Notes: generated from the letters alone by a model not told the origin. DNA of 64,000 nucleotides from JAOUEA01 sp963825635 (GCA_963825635.1 CAWGTU010000001.1:620001-684000), one strand, 5' to 3'; counted from the first letter of the stretch, positions 41,956 through 51,270 are shown. Numbers and translations: made by a program.

Positions 41956-42357
41956 TTACTGGGTGGCCGTGATGTCGCGGCCGTGGGCCGTCAGGGCCCA
42001 GATCACGGCGACGTCCACTCCGATAACGACGATCGACCAGACCGGGTACCACGGGATCCAGACGAAGCTCACGATCGCGCTGATCGTGGCGACGATGACG
42101 CCGACGGTCCTGGCCCAGACGGCACCGCTGAACAGACCGAAGCCGGCCAGTAGGACGATCACACCGCCGATCAGGTGAACCCAGCCCCACGTGGTCGCGT
42201 CGAACTCGAACACGTAGTTGGGCGTGACCGCGTAGAACTCGTCCTCCAAGATGCCCGCGAGTCCCGCGATCGCATGGAACGATCCGATCAGGATCATCAT
42301 GAATGCGGCGAACATGGTCCAGCCGACGGCTGCGCCGCTCGGTTGCCGCTCTGACAT
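41956..42357 (-). CDS. DUF7144 four-helix membrane protein (1)
   Basis: A 133-residue protein: AVGWTMFAAFMMILIGSFHAIAGLAGIL, EFYAVTPNYVFEFDATTWGWVHLIGGVIVLLAGFGLFSGAVWARTVGVIVATISAIVSFVWIP, YPVWSIVVIGVDVAVIWALTAHGRD. This is the DUF7144 pattern, about 80% identical over long stretches to the protein at 54826. No function is known. GGGAGGGGAG precedes ATG 42357. An operator (42448-42464) is 91 bp upstream. Confidence 0.88.
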   Translation of the reverse strand: MSERQPSGAAVGWTMFAAFMMILIGSFHAIAGLAGILEDEFYAVTPNYVFEFDATTWGWVHLIGGVIVLLAGFGLFSGAVWARTVGVIVATISAIVSFVWIPWYPVWSIVVIGVDVAVIWALTAHGRDITATQ

Positions 42358-42447
42358 CGCACTCCCCTCCCTCTCTCCTCGTGCCGCGAAGGTCCACGGC
42401 TCGACGTTCACTCACACACATTCGAGCCCGAGCCGAGCACGACGGCA

Positions 42448-42464
42448 TCACCCGAGTCGGATGA
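42448..42464. promoter_or_regulatory. Operator, N5 type, one mismatch
   Basis: TCACCC-GAGTC-GGATGA. It lies 91 bp before the DUF7144 gene (start 42357) and about 200 bp before the sulfatase-maturase gene. The adjoining 21 bases at 42456-42476 repeat those at 22983-23003 with 19 matches. Confidence 0.65.
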
Positions 42465-42665
42465 AAGTGTGGAGCGAGGTCGAGGCAGCTGAAGCCTTGC
42501 GGGGCAGTGGTTTGGGCCGGTCACGCACGGCAGTACGCCGGGGCGTCGCTCTCAGCGTGCTGAACGCGGCGGCGATGTCGCACGACTACGAGTACCCGAC
42601 GCCGGCGTGATCCCTCCTCACGCCACGGCACTGCCGCGGCACGCTCCAACGGGTAGCGTGGCTCC

Positions 42666-44126
42666 ATGGTCATGGCCGATCGCGGAATCGGATCGCCGCT
42701 CCTTCCCGAGGGCGCACCGCCGGCGTTCCACCTGCTCGCCAAGCCGACCGGCGCGGTCTGCAACCTCGACTGCACCTATTGCTTCTTCCTGTCCAAGGAG
42801 ATGCTCTACCCGGGCAGCCGGTTCCGCATGGCCGACGAGCTGCTCGAGACGTACCTGCGCCAACTGATCGAGGCGCACGCCCGGTCACCCGAGGTCGCCG
42901 TCGCGTGGCAGGGCGGCGAACCGACGATGATGGGGCTCGACTTCTTCCGGCGCTCGGTCGAGCTCGCCGAGCAGCTGAAGCTGCCGCACCAGCGCGTCGC
43001 GTACACGATCCAGACGAACGGGACGCTGCTCGACGACGAGTGGGGCGCGTTCTTCGCCGAGCACGGCTTCCTCGTCGGGCTCTCGATCGACGGTCCACGC
43101 GAGATGCACGACACGTTCCGGGTCGATAAGGGGGGGAAGGGCAGCTTCGACCGGGTGATGGAGGGGCTCGGCGTGCTGCAACGCCACGACGTCGAGTGGA
43201 ACGCCCTCACCACGATCCACTCGGCCAACCACGACCGAGGACGAGAGGTCTACCGGTTCCTCCGAGACGATTGCGGCGCCCGATTCATGCAGTTCATCCC
43301 GATCATCGAGCGCTCCACCCCTGAGCTGCTCCCGGTGGCCAACGAGGGCTGGGGAGAGACGGTGAAGGATCGCCCCCTCTACGTGCAGGACGGCGACCTC
43401 GTCACCGATCGGTCGGTGCCCCCCGACGGGTACGGACGGTTCCTGATCGACGTCTTCGAGGAGTGGAAGCGTCGCGACATCGGCGAGGTCTACGTGCAGA
43501 TGTTCGACGTCGCGCTGGCGAACTGGTACGGCGAACCGCCGGGCCTGTGCATCCATTCCGAGACCTGTGGCCTGGCCCTGGCGCTGGAGCACACCGGTGA
43601 CCTCTACTCGTGTGACCACTTCGTCGAGCCCGCGTTCAAGCTCGGGAACATCCGCGAGACGCGCATGATCGATCTGATCGTGCTGCCGCAGCAGCAGGAG
43701 TTCGGGCGCGCGAAGCGCGACACGTTGCCCCCGTTCTGCCTCGAGTGCGACGTGCGGTTCGCCTGCCACGGCGGGTGCCCGAAGGACCGGTTCACGCTCA
43801 CCCCCGACGGGGACCCGGGCCTCCACTACCTCTGCCCCAGCTACAAGGCGTTCTTCGCACACATCCGGCCGACGATGGAAGCGATGTGCGACCTCCTGCG
43901 CGCGGACAGGGCGCCGGCGGAGCTCGTGCTCGTCTACGCTGCGGAGGATGCCAAGCGGGGACGCAACGAACCGTGTCCGTGCGGCTCGGGCCGCAAGTGG
44001 AAGCACTGCCACGGCTCCGATCAGCTGCAACGTGATTCGTCCCATGTAGACGATGTCGCCGCCGACCGGTCGCGGTTGCATACGGGAAGCGCTCGACCGG
44101 TTGCGACCGAAGGAGAGGAGCACTGA
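42666..44126 (+). CDS. Anaerobic sulfatase-maturating radical SAM enzyme with C-terminal SEC-C motif
   Basis: A 486-residue protein. KPTGAVCNLDCTYCFFLSKEMLYPG gives the radical-SAM cluster motif CxxxCxxC (Cys32, 36, 39) and is diagnostic of anSME. SPASM clusters occur in CIHSETCGLALALEHTGDLYSCDHF and CLECDVRFACHGGCPKDRF. anSMEs oxidise a sulfatase active-site Cys or Ser to formylglycine. Uniquely the C-terminus adds a SEC-C zinc motif (RNEPCPCGSGRKWKHCHG, residues about 437-454) and a 30-residue tail. The stop is one base before the sulfatase start, so the two are coupled. Confidence 0.94.
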   Translation: MVMADRGIGSPLLPEGAPPAFHLLAKPTGAVCNLDCTYCFFLSKEMLYPGSRFRMADELLETYLRQLIEAHARSPEVAVAWQGGEPTMMGLDFFRRSVELAEQLKLPHQRVAYTIQTNGTLLDDEWGAFFAEHGFLVGLSIDGPREMHDTFRVDKGGKGSFDRVMEGLGVLQRHDVEWNALTTIHSANHDRGREVYRFLRDDCGARFMQFIPIIERSTPELLPVANEGWGETVKDRPLYVQDGDLVTDRSVPPDGYGRFLIDVFEEWKRRDIGEVYVQMFDVALANWYGEPPGLCIHSETCGLALALEHTGDLYSCDHFVEPAFKLGNIRETRMIDLIVLPQQQEFGRAKRDTLPPFCLECDVRFACHGGCPKDRFTLTPDGDPGLHYLCPSYKAFFAHIRPTMEAMCDLLRADRAPAELVLVYAAEDAKRGRNEPCPCGSGRKWKHCHGSDQLQRDSSHVDDVAADRSRLHTGSARPVATEGEEH

Positions 44127-44127
44127 C

Positions 44128-47034
44128 GTGGCTGACACACAGACCGATGTCCTCGTCGCCGGCTATCGGGACGTCGACGTGGCGACGCGTGATTTCGACG
44201 GCCTCATGCAGGTCGTCGAGAGCAAGCAGGTCGAGATCGAGGGGGCGATCCTCGTCACCCACGACGCCGACGGGGCGATCACGGTCGTCCAGCACGGCGA
44301 CCACCTGGGCCGCAAGGGCCTCGGGTGGGGGGCCGGAGCGGGCCTGGTAGTGGGCCTCTTCGCACCGCCGCTCCTCGCCTCCGTCGCGGTCGGTGGCGCC
44401 GTCGGCGGCCTGATCGGGAAGTTCACCGATCGCAAAGTGAAGTCGGGCATGGAAGGGCTGGCCGACCAGCTGCCGCCCGGCACCGCGGGCGTCATCACGG
44501 TCTTCGACGACGAGCACCGGCTCGCGGTCGAGCAGGCCCTGTCGGGATCGCCGGCGAAGTCCGTCGCTCAGACCGACAAGGAGGGCATCCGGGCCCTGAA
44601 GGCCGAGCTCGCGACCGCGATGGGCAAGTTCGTGCAGGACCGGAGTGAGCTGCCGATCCCCGACCGCACGTTCGGCGGCACGGCGGGTCGCACGCTGAAG
44701 GACTCCGTCGCGGACTGGTCGATGATCCCGGGGCCGAAGGCGCCGGAGGGTGCCCCGAACGTGCTCCTCGCCATCATCGACGACGCGGGCTTCGGCTCGA
44801 TCGACACGTTCGGCGGCCCGGTCAGCACGCCGGCCTTCTCCCGCGTGCAGGAGATGGGCGTCACCTACAACAGGTTTCACGTCACCGCCGTGTGCTCTCC
44901 GACGCGCGCCGCGCTGCTCACCGGGCGCAACCAGCATCGCGTCGGGTTCGGCTCGATCGCCGAGTACCCGGGACCCTTCCCCGGCTACACGGCGGCGAAG
45001 CCGAAGAGCTGCGCCGGACTCCCACGCATCCTCAAGGAGAACGGCTACGTGACCGGTGGCTTCGGGAAGTGGCACCTCACCCCGAACAACGTGCAGGGCA
45101 CCGCGGGGCCATTCGATCACTGGCCGAAGTCCTGGGGCTTCGACCGCTGGTGGGGATTCCTGTCCGGCGCCGCCGGCCAGTACGACCCGATCATCACGCA
45201 GGACGATGCGGTCCTGGGCGTGCCGGAGGGCAAGGACGGCGAGCAGTACTACTTCCCCGACGACATCACCGACAAGGCGGTGGAGTGGCTGCACGGCGTG
45301 CGCGCCCAGGACGCCCAGAAGCCGTGGTTCATGTTCTATTCCACGGGCTGCGCCCACGCCCCGCACCACGTGCCCACGGAATGGGCCGACAAGTACAAAG
45401 GGCAGTTCGACGACGGATGGGACGCGCTGCGCTCGCGCACCCTCGAGCGACAGAAGGCGCTCGGGATCGTGCCGCAGGACACGGAACTGACCGACCGGCC
45501 CGACGCCTTCCCGGCCTGGGATTCGCTCGACGAGACCTCGAGGAAGCTCTACGCGCGGCAGATGGAGGTCTACGCCGGCTACCAGGAGAACGCCGACTGG
45601 AACATCGGTCGGCTCATCGACGAGATCGAGGCGATGGGCGATCTCGACAACACCATCATCATCTGGATCTGGGGGGACAACGGCGCCAGCCTCGAGGGGA
45701 CGACCACCGGTTCGTTCAACGAGCTGACGTTCCTCAACGGACTGGTCCTCGACGCCGCGCAGCAGACCGAGCTCATCGAACGGTACGGGGGCCTGCAGGC
45801 TCTCGGCGGCGACCACACGGCGCCGCACATCGCCGCGGCCTGGGCGCACGCCTGTAACGCCCCGTTCCAGTGGGGCAAGCAGACGGCGAGTCATCTGGGC
45901 GGCACGCGCGACCCGATGGTGGTGGCGTGGCCGTCGCGCCTGAAGCCGGACGGCGCGATGCGCTCGCAGTTCACGCACGTGATCGACGTGGGTCCGACGA
46001 TCCTCGAGGCCGCCGGCATCCCGGAGCCGAAGACGGTCGACGGGATCGCGCAGGAGCCGATGGACGGCACGAGCTTCCTGTACACGCTGGACGACGCTCA
46101 GGCGCCCGAGCGTCACACCACGCAGTACTTCGAGATGTTCGCGAGCCGGGCGATGTACAAGGACGGCTGGTGGGCCGCGTCGAGGCCCGATCGGCTCCCG
46201 TGGGACCTGTCGCCCGAGACGCTGGCCCCCTTCGGGCCCGACGCCGACTGGGACGCGGATCGGGACGTGGGCTGGGAGCTCTACTACCTTCCGGACGACT
46301 TCTCGCAAGCCAAGGACATCGCGGCGGACCACCCCGACAAGGTGCAGGAGCTGCAGGAGCTGTGGTGGGCCGAGGCCGAGCGCAACCGCGTGCTGCCGCT
46401 GATGGCGGGTTTCTCGGTGATCTACGGCATCCTTCCGCCCCTGCCCACCCAGACCCGGTTCGCATTCGCGGGAGACGTCCAGAACATCAACTGGGGCATG
46501 ATCCCTCGGATCTACGGGCGTTCGTACGCGATCGAGGCCGACCTCGTCGTGCCGGAGTCCGGGGCCGAGGGGGTCATCGTGGCGATGGCCGACTTCATCG
46601 GCGGCTTCGGACTGTGGGTCGACGGCGACGGCATGCTGCAGCACACGTATTCGATGCTGGGCGTCGACACCTACAGGCAGGCCGCGGAGACGAGGCTGCC
46701 CGCGGGCGAGGTGCAGGTGAAGATGCTCTTCGAATCCGAGGAGAACACGCCGGGGAGCGGGGGTCACGTCACGCTCTTCGTGAACGACGAGCAGGTCGGT
46801 GAGGGTGATATGCCTCAGACCGTCCCGATCACGTTCACGAGCTACTCGGGGATGGACATCGGCCGGGACAACGGTCTCGTGGTCGATCTCGACTACGAGG
46901 ACAAGGCTCCGTACGCCTTCTCGGGGACGATCAAGAGGGTCGTCTTCGACCTGACGCCGGGAACCCACGAGGACGAGAGGAAGCTGCACCTGCACGAGGT
47001 GCATCAGACCGTGGCGGCGGGGGTGGCTGGCTGA
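44128..47034 (+). CDS. Arylsulfatase with an N-terminal DUF1269-like membrane domain
   Basis: A 968-residue fusion. Residues 1-140: VLVAGYRDVDVATRDFDGLMQVVES, a glycine-zipper hairpin (GWGAGAGLVVGLFAPPLLASVAVGGAVGGLIG) and a second beta-alpha unit, as in the 29879 protein. Residues about 205-760: sulfatase, with metal-binding Asp218/219 in APNVLLAIIDDAGFG and the formylglycine motif C256-SPTRAALLTGR, plus FGKWHLTP. The C-terminal 180 residues are a beta-sandwich. Sulfatases hydrolyse sulfate esters, and the adjacent maturase would convert Cys256. There is no signal peptide; the glycine zipper may hold it at the membrane. GAGAGGAG precedes GTG 44128. Confidence 0.93.
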   Translation: MADTQTDVLVAGYRDVDVATRDFDGLMQVVESKQVEIEGAILVTHDADGAITVVQHGDHLGRKGLGWGAGAGLVVGLFAPPLLASVAVGGAVGGLIGKFTDRKVKSGMEGLADQLPPGTAGVITVFDDEHRLAVEQALSGSPAKSVAQTDKEGIRALKAELATAMGKFVQDRSELPIPDRTFGGTAGRTLKDSVADWSMIPGPKAPEGAPNVLLAIIDDAGFGSIDTFGGPVSTPAFSRVQEMGVTYNRFHVTAVCSPTRAALLTGRNQHRVGFGSIAEYPGPFPGYTAAKPKSCAGLPRILKENGYVTGGFGKWHLTPNNVQGTAGPFDHWPKSWGFDRWWGFLSGAAGQYDPIITQDDAVLGVPEGKDGEQYYFPDDITDKAVEWLHGVRAQDAQKPWFMFYSTGCAHAPHHVPTEWADKYKGQFDDGWDALRSRTLERQKALGIVPQDTELTDRPDAFPAWDSLDETSRKLYARQMEVYAGYQENADWNIGRLIDEIEAMGDLDNTIIIWIWGDNGASLEGTTTGSFNELTFLNGLVLDAAQQTELIERYGGLQALGGDHTAPHIAAAWAHACNAPFQWGKQTASHLGGTRDPMVVAWPSRLKPDGAMRSQFTHVIDVGPTILEAAGIPEPKTVDGIAQEPMDGTSFLYTLDDAQAPERHTTQYFEMFASRAMYKDGWWAASRPDRLPWDLSPETLAPFGPDADWDADRDVGWELYYLPDDFSQAKDIAADHPDKVQELQELWWAEAERNRVLPLMAGFSVIYGILPPLPTQTRFAFAGDVQNINWGMIPRIYGRSYAIEADLVVPESGAEGVIVAMADFIGGFGLWVDGDGMLQHTYSMLGVDTYRQAAETRLPAGEVQVKMLFESEENTPGSGGHVTLFVNDEQVGEGDMPQTVPITFTSYSGMDIGRDNGLVVDLDYEDKAPYAFSGTIKRVVFDLTPGTHEDERKLHLHEVHQTVAAGVAG

Positions 47035-47089
47035 GCGGGCGATGCCCGCGTGGGTGGCGCCTGGTCCGTTCCTGATCTGGAGGTGACCG

Positions 47090-48478
47090 ATGTTGCACGA
47101 GCACGAGCGGCATGACGACGGGGGCGACGGGACCGCCGTCGCCCCCGCATACACGCAGCGGCTCGACCTGGAAGCGATCCCGAAGTTCGAGATGCCCGAG
47201 CAGGGCGCGCGACCCGAGGCCGCATACCGGCTGATCCACGACGAGCTCCTGCTCGACGGGAGCTCCCGGTTGAACCTCGCGACGTTCGTCACGACGTGGA
47301 TGGAGCCAGAGGCCGACAAGCTCATGGCCGAGGCGTTCGACAAGAACATGATCGACAAGGACGAGTACCCGCAGACCGCCGAGATCGAGCGGCGCTGCGT
47401 GAACATGGTCGCCCACCTGTTCAACGCCCCGGAGGAAGGCGACGCGATCGGCGCGTCGACGATCGGCTCCAGCGAAGCGGTGATGTTGGCGGGCCTCGCG
47501 ATGAAATGGCGGTGGCGTGCCCGTCGCGAGGCCGCGGGTAAGTCGACCGACCGGCCCAACATGATCCTCGGCTCAAACGTGCAGGTCGTGTGGGAGAAGT
47601 TCTGCAGGTACTGGGATGTCGAGGCGAGGTACATCCCCGTGCACGAGGGGCGCTACGTGATCTCGCCCGAGGAAGCCGTGGAGCGCATCGACGAGAACAC
47701 GATCGGGGTCGTGGCGATCCTCGGCACGACCTACACGGGCGAGTTCGAGCCGATCGAGGCGATCCACGACGCCGTGGTCGCGAGCAACGCCGAGACCGGT
47801 TTCGATGTGCCGGTGCACGTCGACGCGGCCAGCGGCGGCTTCGTGGCGCCGTTCCTGCACCCGGACGTGAAGTGGGACTTTCGCCTGCCGATGGTGAAGT
47901 CGATCAACGTCTCGGGCCACAAGTACGGACTGACGTACCCGGGTGTCGGTTTCGTCGTGTGGCGGGCGAGCGAGGACCTGCCTGAGGACCTCGTGTTCCA
48001 CGTGAACTACCTCGGCGGCGACATGCCCACGTTCACGCTGAACTTCTCGCGCCCCGGCAACCAGATCGTCGGGCAGTACTACAACTTCCTGCGTCTGGGC
48101 ATGGCCGGTTACCGCAGGGTCATGGAGACGCTCCGAGACCTCGCGGTGCACACCTCGACGAAGGTCGCTCAGCTCGGGCCCTTCGAGCTGGTCAGCGACG
48201 GCACCGCGATCCCGGTGTTCTCGTTCCTCCTGAAGCCCGGCGCGCCGTACACCGTGTTCGACGTCTCCGAGCGGCTGCGGACCGACGGGTGGCAGGTGCC
48301 GGCGTACACGATGCCCGACGACGCCACCGACGTCGCCGTGATGCGGGTCGTCGTCCGTGAGGGGTTCAGCTACGACCTCGCCGACGCGTTGATCGACGCG
48401 TTGCGTGACGCGACCGAGTTCCTCACGAAGAACCCACCTCGAGAAGCGACCGCCAAGCCCGGCTTCAGCCACACCTGA
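47090..48478 (+). CDS. gadB: Glutamate decarboxylase
   Basis: A 462-residue group II PLP decarboxylase. ARRLNLATFVTTWMEPEADKL-type start (RLNLATFVTTWMEPEADKLM), EIERRCVNMVAHLFNAP, GASTIGSSEAVMLAGLAMKWRWR, PVHVDAASGGFVAPF (PLP-pairing Asp) and SINVSGHKYGLTYPGVGFVVWR with the Schiff-base Lys278. It converts glutamate to GABA while consuming a proton, a classic acid-resistance reaction. A good site (GGAGGTGACC) precedes ATG 47090. It follows the sulfatase gene and precedes the YrhK-type gene by 2 bp. Confidence 0.95.
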   Translation: MLHEHERHDDGGDGTAVAPAYTQRLDLEAIPKFEMPEQGARPEAAYRLIHDELLLDGSSRLNLATFVTTWMEPEADKLMAEAFDKNMIDKDEYPQTAEIERRCVNMVAHLFNAPEEGDAIGASTIGSSEAVMLAGLAMKWRWRARREAAGKSTDRPNMILGSNVQVVWEKFCRYWDVEARYIPVHEGRYVISPEEAVERIDENTIGVVAILGTTYTGEFEPIEAIHDAVVASNAETGFDVPVHVDAASGGFVAPFLHPDVKWDFRLPMVKSINVSGHKYGLTYPGVGFVVWRASEDLPEDLVFHVNYLGGDMPTFTLNFSRPGNQIVGQYYNFLRLGMAGYRRVMETLRDLAVHTSTKVAQLGPFELVSDGTAIPVFSFLLKPGAPYTVFDVSERLRTDGWQVPAYTMPDDATDVAVMRVVVREGFSYDLADALIDALRDATEFLTKNPPREATAKPGFSHT

Positions 48479-48480
48479 TC

Positions 48481-49314
48481 GTGGCCGGTCCGCTCGTCCG
48501 GGCTCCCGAGGACTGGCTGCTCGAGGAGCGGCGGAAGGTGGGTCCGTTCGTGACCCGCGAACGATATCGGCTGCCGGACGGCAGCCACCGCACGTGGTCG
48601 TCCCGGCGCAGGCGCAAGGTCGGCCGCGCCGAGGAACACGGCGACCGGCTGGCGCACCCGTGGTGGCGACCACGTCTGCTGGGGTGGTGGATCGCCGCTC
48701 TGTTCATGGTCGGCTCGGCGTGCTTCGCACTCGGGCCGTTCCCGCCGTACACCGACGCGGTGGCCTCGAGCACGGTCGCGATCACCTACTTCGTGGGCTC
48801 GCTCTTCTTCACGTCGGCCGGCTACCTGCAGTACGTGCAGACGATCCGCGCCGGCGAGGCGACCGACGGCTCGACCGATCCGCGCCGGTGGTTCGCCTGG
48901 CAGCCGCACCGCATCGACTGGTGGGCCGCGAGCATCCAGTCGATCGGGACCCTCCTGTTCAATCGGAGCACGTTTCACGCGATGGACGTCTCGCTCGGTG
49001 TGCGGCAGCAGGAACGGCTCGTCTGGGCCCCGGACATGTTCGGGTCGATCGCATTCATCGTCGCCAGCGGCCTCGCGTGGCTCGAGGTCTGCGACGGGTG
49101 GTGGGCGTGGCGACCAAGCGACCGAGGTTGGAGGGTCGCGGCGCTGAACCTGCTCGGCTCGATCGCGTTCCTCGTCTCCGCGTTCGCGGCGTTCATCAGG
49201 CCGACGACCGGCGAGATCGCGAGCCTGCCGATCTCGAACCTCGGCACGTTCGTCGGCGCGGTCTGCTTCTTCCTCGGAGCGGCGCTCTTGATCCCCGAAC
49301 TCGGAGACCGCTGA
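48481..49314 (+). CDS. YrhK-domain membrane protein
   Basis: A 277-residue protein. A soluble basic N-terminus (1-75; APEDWLLEERRKVGPFVTRERYRLPDGS) leads into about six helices with the repeated pattern AVASSTVAITYFVGSLFFTSAGYLQYVQTI and ISNLGTFVGAVCFFLGAALLIPE, typical of YrhK domains. The function of YrhK proteins is not established. GTG 48481 lies 2 bp after the gadB stop, so it is co-transcribed with glutamate decarboxylase and may be linked to GABA or acid response. Confidence 0.8.
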   Translation: MAGPLVRAPEDWLLEERRKVGPFVTRERYRLPDGSHRTWSSRRRRKVGRAEEHGDRLAHPWWRPRLLGWWIAALFMVGSACFALGPFPPYTDAVASSTVAITYFVGSLFFTSAGYLQYVQTIRAGEATDGSTDPRRWFAWQPHRIDWWAASIQSIGTLLFNRSTFHAMDVSLGVRQQERLVWAPDMFGSIAFIVASGLAWLEVCDGWWAWRPSDRGWRVAALNLLGSIAFLVSAFAAFIRPTTGEIASLPISNLGTFVGAVCFFLGAALLIPELGDR

Positions 49315-49323
49315 TATGACGGG

Positions 49324-51123
49324 CTAGCCTTCGGGCGACGCGAACTCGGAGGCATCCCCGGCTGCCTCCGTGAGCGCGCCGGCTGCCGCGATGAGGGTCA
49401 GGTGGGTGAACGCCTGCGGGAAGTTCCCGATCAGACGCCCGTGTTCGTGGTCGTACTCCTCGGCGAAGAGGCCGAGGTCGTTCTTCAACGAGAGCAGACG
49501 GTCGAACAGCGCCCGCGCCTCGTCGATGCGCCCGAGCATCGCGAGATCGATCACGAGCCAGAAGCTGCAGGCGAGGAACGCGCCTTCCCCCGGGGGGAGC
49601 CCGTCGGCCGCGTCCTCGTCGGGGATGTAGCGCATCACGAAGCCGTCGCGCACGAGCTCTCGCTGGATCGCATCGACCGTGCCCACGACCCGGGGGTCGG
49701 ATGCGGGCAGGAACCCGACTTGGGGAATCAGCAACAAGGCGGCGTCGAGCTGGGTCGAGCCGTAGTACTGGGTGAAGGTGTTCCGCTCGGCGTCGTAGCC
49801 CTCTCGGCAGACCTCCTCGTGGATCTCGTCGCGCATCCGCCGGAGTCCGTCGAGCGGCCGCTCGACGCCCGACTCCTCGAGGATCTTCACCAGGCGGTCG
49901 GCGGCGACCCACGCCATCACCTTCGAGTGAACGAATTGGCGGCGAGGGCCCCGCACCTCCCAGATGCCGTCATCGGGATCGCGCCAGTGCTCGACGAGCC
50001 ACTCGATCACCCCCCGGGCGGGGTCCAGCGCCTCGGGCGCGGGCGCCATGCCGAGCTGACGCGCGCGGTAGATCGCGTCGACCAGCTCCCCGAACACATC
50101 GAGCTGCAGTTGTCCCGAGGCCGCGTTGCCGACCCGGACGGGTGCCGAGCCCTCGTATCCGGGCAGCCAGTCGAGCTCGAACTCGTCGAGTCGACGTTCG
50201 CCGCCGACGCCGTACATGATCTGCAGGTCTTCCGGGTCGCCGGCCACGGCCCGGATCATCCAGTCCCGCCACCTGGTCGCCTCGCCCACGTACCCGGCGG
50301 CCATCAGCGCGTCGAGCGTGAGGGCCGCGTCCCTGATCCAGCAGAACCGGTAGTCCCAGTTCCTCACCCCGCCGAGGTACTCGGGCAGCGATGTTGTCGC
50401 GGCAGCTACGACGCCTCCCGTCGGCTCATAGGTCAGTGCCTTCAGCGTGATGAGGGAGCGCTCGACCTCCTCCTTCCACCCGCCTCCATACGTGGACCGG
50501 CTCGACCAGTCCCGCCACCATCGGTCGGTCTCGCCGACCGCTTCGAGCGCGTCGATCGCTGGTGGCGCGTCCTCCCACGACGAGTGCCACGTGAGCACGA
50601 ACCCGGTGCGTTCTCCCTGTTCAGCGACGAACGCTGCATCGAGCCCCTGCTCCGCGACGGTGATCGGCACGTCCGCCCGGAGCTCCAACGCCTCGGGACC
50701 CGCTCCCACGTTCACCACCGAGCCGGAACCGTGGATCCATGGCCGGGTCTTGCCGTAGTCGAACCTCGGCACGCACCGTGAGGCCATCGGCACGGAGCCC
50801 CGCAGCCCCTCCACGACCCTCACCAGCCGCGGATGCACCTGCCGGGCCGGCATGCAATCCACGACCCGGACCGCGCCTGTCGCGGTCTCGAACTCCGTCT
50901 CGAGCACCAGGGTTCCGGGTCGGTATCGGCGGGAGGTCGCGAGGACCTCGCCGCTCGGCGCCACGACCCACGAACCGTGCTCGTCGGTGCCGAGCAGTCC
51001 CGCGAAGCACGCCGCGGAGTCGAAACGGGGCAGGCAGAGCCAGTCGATCGAGCCGTTGCGCCCCACCAGCGCCGCGGTGTGGGTGTCTCCGATCAGCGCG
51101 TAGTCCTCGATCCGCAGTGCCAT
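49324..51123 (-). CDS. Glycoside hydrolase family 15 protein (trehalase or glucoamylase type)
   Basis: A 599-residue protein. MALRIEDYALIGDTHTAALVGRNGSIDWLCLPRFDSAACFAGLLG is the typical N-terminal beta domain, then an (alpha/alpha)6 barrel with NWDYRFCWIRDAALTLDALMAAGY, SGQLQLDVFGELVDAIYRARQLG, WEVRGPRRQFVHSKVMAWVAADRLVK and GAFLACSFWLVIDLAMLGR. GH15 actinobacterial members with this layout hydrolyse trehalose or alpha-glucans; which one is not certain. GGGAGGGCAG precedes ATG 51123. Divergent from the third DUF6325 gene with an operator-like site between. Confidence 0.92.
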   Translation of the reverse strand: MALRIEDYALIGDTHTAALVGRNGSIDWLCLPRFDSAACFAGLLGTDEHGSWVVAPSGEVLATSRRYRPGTLVLETEFETATGAVRVVDCMPARQVHPRLVRVVEGLRGSVPMASRCVPRFDYGKTRPWIHGSGSVVNVGAGPEALELRADVPITVAEQGLDAAFVAEQGERTGFVLTWHSSWEDAPPAIDALEAVGETDRWWRDWSSRSTYGGGWKEEVERSLITLKALTYEPTGGVVAAATTSLPEYLGGVRNWDYRFCWIRDAALTLDALMAAGYVGEATRWRDWMIRAVAGDPEDLQIMYGVGGERRLDEFELDWLPGYEGSAPVRVGNAASGQLQLDVFGELVDAIYRARQLGMAPAPEALDPARGVIEWLVEHWRDPDDGIWEVRGPRRQFVHSKVMAWVAADRLVKILEESGVERPLDGLRRMRDEIHEEVCREGYDAERNTFTQYYGSTQLDAALLLIPQVGFLPASDPRVVGTVDAIQRELVRDGFVMRYIPDEDAADGLPPGEGAFLACSFWLVIDLAMLGRIDEARALFDRLLSLKNDLGLFAEEYDHEHGRLIGNFPQAFTHLTLIAAAGALTEAAGDASEFASPEG

Positions 51124-51176
51124 CTGCCCTCCCTGCCTCATGGATGATTCCATGTCGTCGCCTCGAGCGCGTTCCA

Positions 51177-51192
51177 TCACACGGCTGGGTGA
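51177..51192. promoter_or_regulatory. Operator-like site with 4-bp spacer
   Basis: TCACAC-GGCT-GGGTGA. Extending by one base each side gives ATCAC...GTGAT symmetry. The spacer is one base shorter than the usual five. It lies 54 bp before the GH15 gene and 79 bp before the DUF6325 gene at 51271. Confidence 0.45.
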
Positions 51193-51270
51193 TGCCGTCT
51201 CGCGTGAGACCTGAGATTCTCTACCGGTGGATGACGCGCCGACGTGGCGTGCAGCCGAAAGGGGGCTCTG

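Noticed and set aside
43798..47634. Open frame of over 1,200 codons opposite the sulfatase and gadB genes
   Set aside because: It runs antisense to two well-recognised genes, and its composition (Arg, His, Val rich) is typical of shadow frames.
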